From Stromatinia cepivora (lineage: Eukaryota > Ascomycota > Leotiomycetes > Helotiales > Sclerotiniaceae), in assembly GCA_014898415.1 (NCBI GenBank), contig RCTD01000002.1, forward strand, positions 1,736,001-1,800,000: a stretch of DNA of 64,000 nt, written 5' to 3'. The notes beneath the pieces are model-generated. The model did no database searches. It worked only from the letters and a program-made list of their open reading frames with translations, and was not told the DNA's origin. Made by a program: the position numbers and the translations under genes. Positions 1 to 11,402 of this stretch are shown piece after piece (the stretch's first letter is position 1; each line of letters opens with the position of its first letter).

Positions 1-3000
1 GGGTCCCGCTTTCATATATCATCTCTGGCTCAATCGACCACAACAAGTTTTCTTTGCGTGAGCCTAACAGGGTGGTCGCAACCTCAAGTCTAACAAGTGT
101 TTCTGCGATTATTTTGTCCGCATTTCCCTTCGAGTCAACATCCAAGAATTGCAAATTCAAATGAGGCATTTCAGAAATGATAGATCGTCCTAATCCGACT
201 GCCATATTTGCGTATGGCTCGTCAGCTTGACATCCTGTGGTCACCCAGAGAACGGATTCGACCGAATTGATCACGTTCTGGATACCCTTTAGACGTTCTG
301 CATGCATCGATTTGAAGACTGGTTCGTCAAGATCTGCAACACTCAAAACTGTGGCTCCAAACGGAATTGTGAGCTTTGATGCTTCTTCCCAGGTGGCAAG
401 AACCGTAGTCTTGCGCGTCTTCCAGGACGGAACTTCTTGTTCTAAAGTCGCAACAAGTGTCTTGGTGGCAACTGTGGCTCCTCCGATAACAATGAGATCT
501 TTCCCTGTAAATTCTAGATTGCATTTGAGCGGTTCTCGAAGCTTTTGGACATCATCGTCGAGGGCTTGGGTAAGAATGACGGAGACCGTGTAGCGTGACT
601 TATCCTTGAAATCATTGACAATTGCGTCAACACCAGAGAATCCAGTCTTTTTCAAGACTGCATCCCATTCTGGCGGAGAAATGGTAGGACGATATGGTCG
701 CCCATCCGCACCTCCAAGCCACCAACCAGGTAACCCAGCCATGAGAAATCCGGTACGTTCGAGATGACCAGTACATTCCAAAAGACAAAGGTAACCACCG
801 GGTTTTAGCAGTGTTCGTACATTCTTCATGGTCTTCTCAAGGAATTCGGTCGCATGAAGAACATTTGATGCAACGATGACATCGAAAGAATGGGCTTCGT
901 ACCCCTGTTCCAAGGGATCTTTCTCGCAGTTGAGTAGACTAAACGTCATGCAGCTTGCATACTCGCTGAAAACCTCTCTAGCCTTCATGAAAAAGCCAGT
1001 TGAAATATCCGTGAATGTATAATGAGCAAATGCGTCTCCAATTCCAGTAAATATCCCTTTGGTGGCACCTCCAGTTCCTGCTCCGATTTCCAAGACGCGC
1101 ATTCTCGGGTAGCGATGCCCGATCTTTTTCATCGCTGTTGTGACGAATTTGTTTGATGTGGCCATTCCAATACCTTCAGTGTATAGTCTGTCCAGTAGTC
1201 CGTTTGGTAACATATGTTCCAGCATCGTCGTTGTACCGCGTACAACATCAGGGAGATTATTACCTACCGCTTGCATCAATTCGAGATCAACACATCCTGG
1301 ATACTTGGCAGCCAAGGTAATCAGTTCTTGAAGATCATCGTTGTCCCACCCTGGCTTTATGGAAGGGTGTGTTCCCTTGGAAACAAGATCTGTGACGTGG
1401 TTGATCCAGTTGAACAAAGGACGGTGGTGGTCTGGAACTTCTTCGGGCTTGATCTCGGATTTTAGATGACGCATATAGGCATAAGAGAGTCTTTCGCCCA
1501 AATCTATCAAGTAAAGTGCTTTTGGATCATCCTCTTCGATATCGGCTTCGGAAATGATGCCTCCTGAAACATCGGCCACCCATTTCGTTTCCAGATATAA
1601 TTGACGATCTTGAGAGGGCTTTGCTGCTGTAAATGATTGCATCTGCAATCCTTCGATTTGAATCTCAATTTCGTTGGACACTGGATCAAACACATCAACA
1701 TCGCCAACAAAAGTAGCTGCGTCGTTGGCAGTGGTGGGTGTAACTTCGGTGATATATCCGTCCATTCCGGCCAAGGATGTCTCTTTCTTAAATGCTGCTT
1801 CGCAAAGGGCGATGTTGAAGCTCATCTTAGCAATTCGTCTTGGCAAATGTGGTGTCCAACAGCGCTCATCACCAGGACTTGCAAATGCTGCCACTGTTGC
1901 GTGCAAAGTCATATCCAAAAATGCCGGATGCACCAATAATCCAGTATCAGATAGACATCGTCTACCTTCAAGCGAGGAAATATGCATCCTGCGCTGACCC
2001 TTCTCAATACCCCGGAAAATTCCTGTAAACTCAAGACCAATGTTAGCCAAACTATCATAGAATCGATCGACGTTCAATGGGCCAAGCGCTGGCCTAACAC
2101 TTGAGCGGATAGACATCGCATCGGGAGATGGTGTTCCGAGCGTCATTTCGATGCGTCCAGAGAAGATCATGGACATTGGCTTTCCATTTGGTGCAGCGGT
2201 ACACCAGAAATCTGCGAAAATTTTCTCATCACCGCCATTGGTGCTTGAGGATGTGGGCTTGAGTGAGAACATAACTTCGACCGCGGCGTTGTTTTCCTCA
2301 AGATTGATGGCCCTTTCAATATCAACTTCATGAAGCTCGACCAGGCGGATTGGCTTTCCGTTGGCAAGCGTCTTCGAAGACTCCAATGCCATAGAGCAGT
2401 AAAATGCGGCAGGCACTAAAGTTTGACGCTGGAATTTATGACCCGAAACCCACGGTAACTCGTCGAGTTTTAATATGTTTCGCCAGCGATACTCCGCATT
2501 CGTATCGTCGGCGCACCTAACACCTAAGAGTTCATGAGGTGGGTCAACTCTATTGCGGTAGTTGCGGGAAATTCGTGACTCTGACCAGAAGGTACGGCTG
2601 TGGTCCCATGAATATGCTGGTAAACCCTTCAAAAGTCTGGGAGTTGTCACCTCGCCGCCTGTGATAACATCAAGATATTTCTTGAAACTTGCTTTTCTCC
2701 CGTCAATGTGGTTCCACAAGAATCCTGCTGCGTTGGCAAATGCGATGGAATCATTTCCCCCGCGAGATAGTGCTCCAGCATATGGCACAACCGCATTGAC
2801 AGCATGTTTGAATGTCTGTGCCACTGGTCCTTTCAGTGCTGGATGCGGTCCTACTTCAAACCCAGCATCGAATGGGCCGAGCTCTTTTGCTGCTATGCTG
2901 ACAGCTTCAAAGAATCTGACTGGTGAGACGAGATTGTCCAGCCAGTATTGTGCCTCGAGCTCGGAAGATTCATTGAGCATGTTCTTCAAGTGTACACTCG

Positions 3001-5455
3001 AGATCCACGTGCAATCTGGTGAGCTGGGCTTAGGAGATATCTTACAGGCACTCAGAGATGCTGTGTACGGTTCAGAGCAGGGTAGCATGTGGTCGGAATG
3101 ATACGCAGTGTCGACCTTGAGAACTCGAGCGAAGATACCCCTGTTATCAAGGACGATTTTTGCCTTCTCAATCACATCTTTGTTACCACTGAGAGTGACT
3201 GTCTTGGGAGCATTGCTAGCAGCGATGGAAATCTTGCCTTGGTAATCTTCACCTGCGCAGAACTCAGTAGCCTCGTCGAAACTCAGCCCTGCCGCCATCA
3301 TCGAACCCTCCTCTCCATTCTTGCCCTTTGCGAGATGTGCATGACGACCGCGATAGTAAGCGATACGAATTGCGTCACTAGCTGTAAGTCTGCCTGCCGC
3401 ATAAGCAGCACCAATTTCTCCCGATGAATGTCCAACCACGGCATGGAATGTGACTCCAATCAGCTTCAACAAATCTACAAGAGCAACCTGTAGTGCCGTG
3501 CAAAGAGGTTGTGAAAACTCGGCCCTCTCGATAGAAGATTTGCCGGCTGGTGCCATGATCTCCTCTTTCAACGACCATTTCGGAGCACCAGGAAGTCCAC
3601 GAAGAGATTCCTCGAGGACATCAATGGTATGAGAGAATGATGTTATATTGGCGATCAATTGCTTTCCCATTTCAGGCCACTGTGCACCTTGACCCGTGAA
3701 AACACCCAGGATCTTCCTCGATGATTTGCTATTTGCGTTCGAGGATCGAGTGCCTACAGCTAGGTTGGAATTTTCCTCTTTGGCGACTATTACTTTCTCG
3801 AGTTGATCTAACAGGTCATCGGCATTCGAAGCTACGAATGTAGCTTTTGTGGGGAAGCTACTTCGACCTAGTAAGGAATATCCCAGATCTATTAGGTCAA
3901 CTTCTTCATGATCTCCGATGTAATCGCTGAAGTTTGTAATGTTTTGAATTAAGGAGTCCTCGGAAATAGCAGATATGGTGAAAGGAATGACTGCTGTTGA
4001 TTCCAAGCCTGGTGGAGGTGAAGACGGTTCGTAACTTTCAAGAATTGCATGTGCGTTAGTACCACCAAAACCAAATGAATTAACACTGGCACGAAGAGGA
4101 CCCTCAACAACGGGCCACGGCAACGGAGCGGTGGGGACTTTCAAATTCCCGCAAAAAGGCTCGATAGCTGGGTTCAGGCTCTGGAAATGTAGGTTAGGCG
4201 GTATGGTTTTCTCCTTGATTGCCAGTCCGGCTTTTATTATACCTGCCAGTCCTGCAGCACCTTCTAAGTGGCCAACTACCGTTTTAATAGAGCCAACATG
4301 AAGTATTTCTCCACCGGAATCTTCTGATTTTTGTGGGAAAAAAGCACTGCTAATAGCTTCGGCTTCAACTGGGTCACCCGCCGGCGTTCCAGTACCGTGA
4401 GCTTCCTGTGGATATTTCAGCAAGGCCATCGAATCTACTTTTCGAATATGACACTTACAAAATATTGACAACGTTCCGATGGCTTGGTACAATCGAGTCC
4501 AGCTCGAGCATACGTCTGACGAATCAAATCTGCTTGAGATGCAGCAAGTGGCATGGTGATACCTTTCGACCTGCCATCCGAATTTACACCAGTCTCAACA
4601 CGACGAATTAGCCCGTTAGAAATGAAGATTGGATACAGAATTATACACCTCACGAATTATATACTCAATTTCGTCACCATCCTCCAAAGCATTCTTCAAA
4701 GTCTTCAGAATGATCGCCGCAGTTCCCTCCCCACGTGCGTACCCATCAGCTTTGGAATCCCACATCTGAGATTTTCCTGTTGGCGAAAGCATATGAAGGT
4801 TCGACTCCCCAATATACATTTCTGGACCAAAGATTAGATTTGCGCCAGCGGCTACGGCGGTTCGACTTTGACCACTTCTCAGCGTTGCAATTGCATTATG
4901 GACTGCAACTAAACTTGACGAGCACGCAGTGTCAATTGTCATTGAAGGTCCTTTCCAATCAAAAAAATAAGAAATCCTATTTGACATTATACTGCGTGCT
5001 GTTCCCGTTGCTAAATATTGTGGTATATCTTCAATATCTCGCATCAAAACATCAAAATAGTCTGCACACATAAGTCCAACATATACTGCAGTAGAAGTGC
5101 CTTGCAGTTCTTCGATTGATAACCCAGCAGCTTCTACAGCCTCATACACAGTCTCCAGAAGCAACCGTTGTTGTGGATCAAGTGCCTCTGCTTCTCGTGG
5201 ATTAATATTGAAGAATGAAGCATCAAATGTGGTGGGGTCTTCATTAAGGAAATAGGATTTGCTTGCGTTAGTGGTTCCATGATGTTCGCCGTTAGGGTGA
5301 TAGAAGGCTTTGATGTTGAATCGCGAGGATGGAACCTTTTGGGTGAGATCGTATGGGTGATGGAGAAGGTTCCATAATTTAGAGGGTGAAGAGGCACCCC
5401 CTGGGAAACGACAGCCTGTGCCAATGACGGCTATAGGTTCGTTTGGTGTTATCAT
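1..5455 (-). CDS. Highly reducing polyketide synthase, partial (C-terminus beyond left edge)
   Basis: Iterative type I PKS making a reduced polyketide; cytosolic megasynthase. I read three exons: 5455-4649, 4593-4459 and 4405 to the edge. Intron 1 (4648-4594) has a CTAAC branch site; intron 2 (4458-4406) starts GTAAGT. Exon phases close exactly. About 1782 residues are present. Domains in order: ketosynthase with DTACSSS (Cys178), EAHGTGTP (His317) and VGHLEGAAG (His360), ending in [12 protein letters not shown] near 433; acyltransferase with [11 protein letters not shown] and GHSSGE (Ser641); dehydratase with His970 ([10 protein letters not shown]); C-methyltransferase with LEIGAGTGG near 1422. 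The edge lies at [10 protein letters not shown], the linker after the methyltransferase, so ketoreductase, ACP and anything later (for example an NRPS module) are outside. I checked the frame at six points and found no stop. The adjacent stand-alone enoyl reductase suggests the PKS has no active ER of its own, as in LovB. The product is unknown. Confidence 0.93.
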
Positions 5456-5892
5456 GATTCAATGGTTGGAAATGCCGCTAAAAGAGAAGAACGAAAGATA
5501 TTTGGGTATCAATGGATGATGATGTTTGCTGTGGATGTAAGATCTTCCTTTATATGATTGCAGATGAAAGAGGTGATGTCTTGAAACTAGTGCGTTTTGC
5601 TTCTGATGATATGCTCTGCCAACGAAGCCATACAATGCATAGCACGCGGGCCCGAGGAAACATCGTCATGTGTTTAGAGTTTGACTACTCCACTCACGGG
5701 TTCCGATTGTGCCACTTTGCGGCTCCCATCAGATCACTGCCGACTTGCAGTAGAAGCATGGTCAAAAAGCTGATGCTGCACCAATTTTTGGTATTGCAAG
5801 AGAAAGTCTAAGTATATTGACGCCGTCGATACTTTTTACTTCGTTTACTTCAGCAAAAATTCACCATATTCCCTCGTCTCACAATTTCAGAC
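5456..5892. promoter_or_regulatory. Shared upstream region between PKS and enoyl reductase
   Basis: This 437-bp gap separates the divergent PKS and enoyl-reductase start codons, so it should carry the promoters of both. That fits co-regulation in one cluster. I see no convincing gene and no specific regulator motif that I can name. Confidence 0.5.
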
Positions 5893-7020
5893 ATGCAGGC
5901 AATAATCCAAAGTGGGCCTGGAATACTCCAGTTAGCCGAGAATATACCAAAGCCATCAATAGACACAGGATCAGGGAAAGTTTTGGTGAAAGTACACGCC
6001 GTTGCTCTCAATCATAGTGACTGGAAAATGGTTGATTTTTCAGCCAAACCTGGAGCTGTCAGCGGATACGATATGGCTGGTGTTGTGGAAGCTATCGACG
6101 AGTCCGTGGATACGGGCCTAGTTGTTAGGGATCGAGTTCTAGGCGTCACGAGTATTCACGGAGGAGCATTTGCGGAGTACGTCCTTACGGATGGAGACCT
6201 CTTAATCAAAATCCCAAAAAACATGGACTTTCAGACAGCCGCAAGTTACGGCGTAGGAATAGTCACAACAGGATTGGCATTATACGGTCACGAGTGCTTG
6301 GCTTTGACATGGCCAAATCCTGATGGGGAGGTCAGTGCAGGTACTCAGAAAACTCGCGTCGGACCCCGAGGGTGGAGCGGTGGAGACGCGCTAATGGATG
6401 ACGATAACGATACACCGCGCATTCCGGTACTTGTCTACGGGGCTTCGACTTCCACCGGTACTTTAGCTATCCAATTATTGCACCTATCTGGCTATGAACC
6501 GATTGCTGTATGTTCGCCCCATAATTTCGGACTCGTGCAATCGAGAGGAGCGTCGAAATGCTTTGATTATCATTCGCAGGGGTGTGGAGCTATGATCAAA
6601 CAGTACACACACAACAGGTTGGAATACGCGCTTGATTGTATTACTACAGCATCTTCGATGCGTCTCTGCTACGAGGTGATAGGTGCTGCTGGTGGAAAAT
6701 ATGTATCGTTGGATCTGTTTAACGCGAGAGTGCAACGATCACGTGCTGATGTTAAACCCTTCTTTTGTTACGCGCTTACGACATTTGGTATACCAATTGA
6801 ATTAGACGGAGAATTTGCACGGGATGCAAAACCTGAGGATCGGAAGCTGGCGAAAAAGTTTGTAAAGATTGCTGAGAAATTTATTGAGAAGGGGAAGTTG
6901 AAGGCACATCCTACGACGTTGAAGTCGGGCGGCTTGAATGGCATTGTTGGCGCGATAGATCTTTTGAGGAAGGGAAAGGTATCTGGGAGTAAATTGGTGT
7001 TTAATGTCATTGATGCTTAG
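5893..7020 (+). CDS. Trans-acting enoyl reductase (LovC/ToxD-like medium-chain reductase)
   Basis: Intronless, 375 residues, the usual length for this family. It belongs to the zinc-less medium-chain dehydrogenase/reductase group: an N-terminal GroES-like fold (GKVLVKVHAVALNHSDWK near residue 28) and a Rossmann fold with the NADPH-binding stretch VYGASTSTGTLAIQLL near residue 178. Homologues such as LovC reduce the enoyl intermediate on a partner PKS that lacks a working ER domain. Divergent transcription from the adjacent PKS over 437 bp strongly suggests it serves that PKS. The start is the first ATG of the open frame, preceded by a C/T-rich leader. Which chain-extension cycles it acts on cannot be read from sequence. 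An unrelated quinone-reductase-like role is possible but less likely here. Confidence 0.9.
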   Translation: MQAIIQSGPGILQLAENIPKPSIDTGSGKVLVKVHAVALNHSDWKMVDFSAKPGAVSGYDMAGVVEAIDESVDTGLVVRDRVLGVTSIHGGAFAEYVLTDGDLLIKIPKNMDFQTAASYGVGIVTTGLALYGHECLALTWPNPDGEVSAGTQKTRVGPRGWSGGDALMDDDNDTPRIPVLVYGASTSTGTLAIQLLHLSGYEPIAVCSPHNFGLVQSRGASKCFDYHSQGCGAMIKQYTHNRLEYALDCITTASSMRLCYEVIGAAGGKYVSLDLFNARVQRSRADVKPFFCYALTTFGIPIELDGEFARDAKPEDRKLAKKFVKIAEKFIEKGKLKAHPTTLKSGGLNGIVGAIDLLRKGKVSGSKLVFNVIDA

Positions 7021-7328
7021 GATACTTTGAATTCACGCTGTATTTTCCTAAAAAATTCTTCCATTGGACGATCCTCTGCCCCGGAATTACCGTATGTTGT
7101 CTAGGGTTTACCCGCTGATATCTATTCGATCGACTTTTGGCGGCTAGGGATTCTGTCACATTACGGAAGCGTTTCCTAACTGTCGTTCACCCTGCCATGT
7201 ACCAGTACTTTGTCAGAGGTTACAAAAACGCAACACTCAGTCAACGACTTTACTTCGCAGAAGGATTAAGAAGGTTTATTTCAATTCAAAGTAAAAGTAA
7301 TTCTAATAGACTCCCTTGCATGCTAAGT
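7021..7328. other. Gap between converging gene ends
   Basis: This lies between the 3' ends of the enoyl reductase (plus) and the first P450 (minus). It probably holds both 3' UTRs. No coding or repeat feature is visible. Confidence 0.5.
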
Positions 7329-9195
7329 TTATTTACATCGCTCTCTGATCTGTATCTTTACTGTAGGATCAACGACCAGACTCATATCACTTTTCAGATT
7401 CTTCGGCCTTTCTGTTCCGGGAAGCAGCTGAAAATCATACTTCCGGAGAAATTCGATCAGCATTGTCTTAATCTCATTGCTGGCAAAGAAACGGCAAGGA
7501 CATGCATGTGTTCCTGTTGAAGAAATGCGTCAGTATTTGGATTATTCGGAAGATCGGTAATCCGAGAAAGCTAGTCGTGAGTGATAAAAAAGAGGGCAGG
7601 CATACCATGACCAAAGGCTAAACTGTTCTTTCCAGTCGTGACCAACTGGTGTTTGTTTTCGGCGCCTTCTTGCTGTCTGAGCTTCTCGAATCGAAAGCCA
7701 TCAAACTCTTCTGGATTCTCAAAAAATTTGCCATCAAACGCGATAGAACCCGCGGCCATACCAACGAATGATCCTTTGGGCAAGATTGTTCCGTCGGAAA
7801 GTTGTACTGTATCCATCATCTTTCTGTTCATGGTGACTGATGTCAAGTAGCTGTCAGTAGGTGTTTGAAGAAGAAAAATTAGAGGCCGAAATTCATACCG
7901 AGGTTTAGCGGATTCATTCTTTGACTTTCTTTCAGGAAGGAATCCATCTTTCGTAGCTTTGTGAGTATTTGCTTTGTGATTTGTGCACCTTCGGGAAGAT
8001 TGGCTCCCAGCTCCTCCCGAAGAGCTTCGATATAGTGAGGCCGTGCAGCAAGATCGAGAATCACGTCACCTAACTATTAAAGAATTTAGCTTGAACTCGT
8101 CGCCTCCACATGAGTTTTCGGAAGATTTGTACTTACCAGTCCTGATGTGGTATGTAGCGCTACGAATGCTGTTTTTTAATGATGAGTTTTATGTCACTAA
8201 AAGATGGGAGGTGAGAAAGAACAGACCTATCAACTGAGGTGCGGTCAGTATGAAGACTTTTTCATAGTTTGGTACTTCTGACTTACAAGTTGGCATCGAC
8301 CTTGAAAAGTTGCATCTTTAGCATTATCTCCTGAGTTGTCGATCATCCATTGAATCATGTCTTGAGGTTTTTTTGAAGCCGTCTTGCTTCATTTCCTTGA
8401 ATCGCTGATTAAAAATAGGGCGCAGAAATTCTGCTGCATCTGTGTAATGCTGTCGGACTTTTTTCAATTCTGGTGAGTACAGAGCATATATTGGTCTAAA
8501 AAATGGATTTTTTGCCCACATTGCTCGTCCTCCCATGAAGGTATCACGTGTATATGTGGTTGATATTTGAATCCATTTTTCGTTCCTACACAGGGGCTCG
8601 CCTACCATCACTCGGCCGCTGACTTTTGCCACCATGCGTAAAATGATGGGATACAGTGTGACGGACGTCCAATCCTTGTTTCTGGGCATTTCAGTTGCGA
8701 AAGCAAGCTCAGTCTCAATTTGCATATTTTCCAATGCCCGCGCAATGCTTTGCGTGAGACCAACCTTAACACTAGCTGTGACTGCATCTCCTTCTACATT
8801 GTTTGCAAATGCTGTGTAATGCCCATAATATCTGTCTCTAAATTCCTCGAGAAACGAGATCTTGTTTGGGGGCAGAGATTTGATTTCATTGATGTATTTC
8901 AATGGTAAGATGATCGTTGGATGAGCAGCGGTTGGTAGTAGAAAGGGTGTATCTGGACACTATTCATTTCGGTCAATTTTTATCTTGGACAAAAATGAGA
9001 AAATCATACCTGGTTGTAACCAGTGGTCAGAGCAGATCGAAGATCACTCGCGTCGCCTATAGTTGGGGCATCAAAATTCAATTTCTTCGAATTCAAGAAC
9101 CGAAATAGGTAATACAAGGCGAAAACAATGCACCCCGCAAACAGAGTATTCACGTTCGCGAGTGATATTGCACCCAGATCTGCAAGGTGTAGCAT
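7329..9195 (-). CDS. Cytochrome P450 with one apparent +1 frameshift and altered heme loop
   Basis: Heme monooxygenase of the PKS cluster, probably ER-anchored: residues 1-40 hold a hydrophobic helix (NTLFAGCIVFALYYLFRFL). I read seven exons: 9195-9010, 8959-8287, 8233-8227 (only 7 nt), 8168-8137, 8073-7899, 7836-7606 and 7513-7329. P450 landmarks: DTPFLLPT near the N-terminus, helix-I ALHTTSG, ExxR as ESQR, and heme loop FGHGTHACPC with ligand Cys439. Exon 2 is one base too long: seven T at 8368-8374 put the frame into a stop at 8324. With six, the frame reads into the expected QDMIQWMID segment and the whole gene closes at 495 residues. The normally invariant Gly two after the heme Cys is Cys441. 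The gene may be inactive, or the run may be a sequence error. Confidence 0.82.
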
Positions 9196-9584
9196 CTTGG
9201 GAAAAGGATCCTGCGTAAGGTTATTGTGACAGAGACTCGTGTGAACAGGAAAGACTGTCAGTCATCTCAAGTGCGAGTAGCCTACAAGTGTATGCACTAT
9301 GATTCTCAGCAAGCTCAAGTCGGAGCAAGAGCGAAAACTGGGGTATACTGCCTGTCATTATTCATGGCGACACCTGCGAAAATTCTGGCGTGGTATTTCG
9401 GCGCCCGGATGGGGTTCGTCGCCGCCCCACACTTCCATCGTCCAATGATTTATCCCCTATTTCTCCTCGGAGGCCGTTGTAAATGATGCCAGAAATACTG
9501 AATTCTATTGCTTAAAACTTATCACATCATCAATGAGTAGATATCCTGTTTAGAATTGCGGTAAATCATACCAGATCATTCAAG
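9196..9584. promoter_or_regulatory. Divergent upstream region of the two P450 genes
   Basis: A 389-bp spacer between the two P450 start codons, which point away from each other. It likely drives both cluster genes. No coding feature or nameable binding site is seen. Confidence 0.45.
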
Positions 9585-11402
9585 ATGCTCGTGGTTGAAT
9601 TGCTTGAGCGACTCGGTTTGCCAGCCATCTATCTTTGGATTGGTTTCATTTTGGTTGTCGTAAGAAACCCAATTAGTTTTTTTCGAATCCTAGACTAATG
9701 GTGTGTTATGTAGCTTTTAGCATATCCTACATACTTTGCAATCTACAACCTATATTTTCACCCATTGAGAAAATTTCCAGGACCATTAATAGCCAGATCC
9801 TCCTGTATCTGGTACGCTAAAAATTGGTAAGTGGCAACACAACTTTCAAAAATGAAAATCGCGATGAAATCATCTAATTTTTAACCCCAGGATTGGAGGA
9901 AGATGGGCCTCATGCATTATCAGATCTTCACGAAAAGTACGGTGAGTTTGCATTTCCAGACTCACCACCACAAGAGGTTTGACTCATGAATCTCCAGGTC
10001 AAGTTGTTCGGATCGCTCCTGATGAACTTGCGTTCAGCTCAGCTCAATCATGGAGAGATATATATGGACATTCAGTAAAAGGAAAGAAGTATTTCAGAAA
10101 AACCGACTGGTATGCTGGTGTTGGTGATCTACCAAATTCCATCTCGACAGAGCAGGATCCACAAAAGCATAGTGCCATGCGTAGAGTATTGGCCAATGCT
10201 TTCAGTACTTCTGTTTTGAAGGGCCAAGCGGATGTCATTAATAAGTATTTGGATATGTTTGTCAGTCAGATCAAGAAGTATGATAATCCAGATGGTATTC
10301 GGGTGGAAGAATGGTTCAACTGGTTGACTTTCGATATTGTAAGCATACCTGTCTATTGATGTTAAACCATTCTTTGTATTAATGCTAATGAGCACGGTGC
10401 AATAGATCGGAGACTTAACCTTCCATGAATCTTTTGGTGCAGTCGAAAATGGCAAGTTCTCAGCCAATTTTCTCTTTCATGAATTCATCACACTAATTAC
10501 TTCTAGCCCGAACACATTTCTGGATTTATTTGATAATTAACGGCAACTTTATTCGCAGTCTCTATCCAATTTTCCAGAAGATTCCTATCAGTAGGCTGTT
10601 CATGAAATGGATCATTCCAAACATGGACGAAATCCGCCAGCAACGACGGGAACACATCGCCCATACCAATTCTAAAGCCATGAAACGAGCCAAGCGTACC
10701 GATATCGTCCAAAAGGATTTCTTCAGCTTTTTGCTTGGCAAAGAGGGAGCCGATACTTCGGAAATGTTTTTGACCGCACAGGCACACACTCTCATTATTG
10801 CTGGATCGGAGACCACAGCTGTTACCTTGACGGCCATGGTTTCTTTCTTACTTCGTTATCCCGAGAAAATGAAGATTCTCATTGATGAAGTGCGTGGGGC
10901 TTTTACGGATAGATCTCAAATTAATCATGAGGGTACCTTGCCCCTCGAATACCTCTTCGCCGTAATTGAAGAGACGCTACGCATTCTCCCTCCAGTACCA
11001 TTCGGCCTTCCTCGTACATGTCCTGGGGCAGTTATCGACGGCCATGTCGTTCCTGAAGGAACCATCGTTTCCGTCTCTCCCTATACCGCATCTCACGATG
11101 TGAGATACTGGCATGATCTTGAAGGTTGGCATCCCGAGCGATGGCTGTCCCCTGATCACCCTCTACACAATCCTGTCTTTGATCAAGATAACAAAGAGGC
11201 AAGTAGGCCGTTTAGCACTGGTCCTCGAGTTTGTCTGGGTGTCAATTTAGCATATATTGAGTTGAGAATGACGCTTGCGAGGTTGTTGTTTGAATTCGAT
11301 ATGGAGTTGATTAGCAAACCTGTTGATTGGAACACCGAGTTGGAATTCTTCCAATTTTGGAAAAAGGTCGAGACTAGAGTCAAGTTTACGAGTCTTCATT
11401 GA
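9585..11402 (+). CDS. Cytochrome P450, second, with one apparent +1 frameshift
   Basis: Second cluster P450, about 506 residues after correction. Exons: 9585-9659, 9714-9826, 9891-9941, 9998-10338, 10406-10451 and 10507-11402. It starts with a membrane helix (AIYLWIGFILVV), then LYFHPLRKFPGP (proline-rich hinge), VVRIAPDELAF, helix-I IIAGSETT, ExxR as EETLR, the PERW motif, and heme loop FSTGPRVCLG with ligand Cys near residue 451. In exon 3 the text changes frame: GGRW in one frame is followed by PHALSDLHEKYG in the next. Removing one G from GGG at 9905-9907 restores the normal GRWPHALSDLHEKYG. The fifth intron (10452-10506) uses a GC donor (GCAAGT) with a TAG acceptor. Layout and all motifs otherwise look functional. 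Substrate unknown, presumably the PKS product. Confidence 0.85.

Noticed and set aside
8362..8380. Programmed +1 frameshifting in P450-1
   Set aside because: No shift-prone stop context or conserved signal; a homopolymer insertion is simpler, and three other genes show similar lesions.
9226..9486. 86-codon frame between the P450 genes
   Set aside because: Sits in the shared promoter and overlaps the P450 leader region; no recognisable domain.
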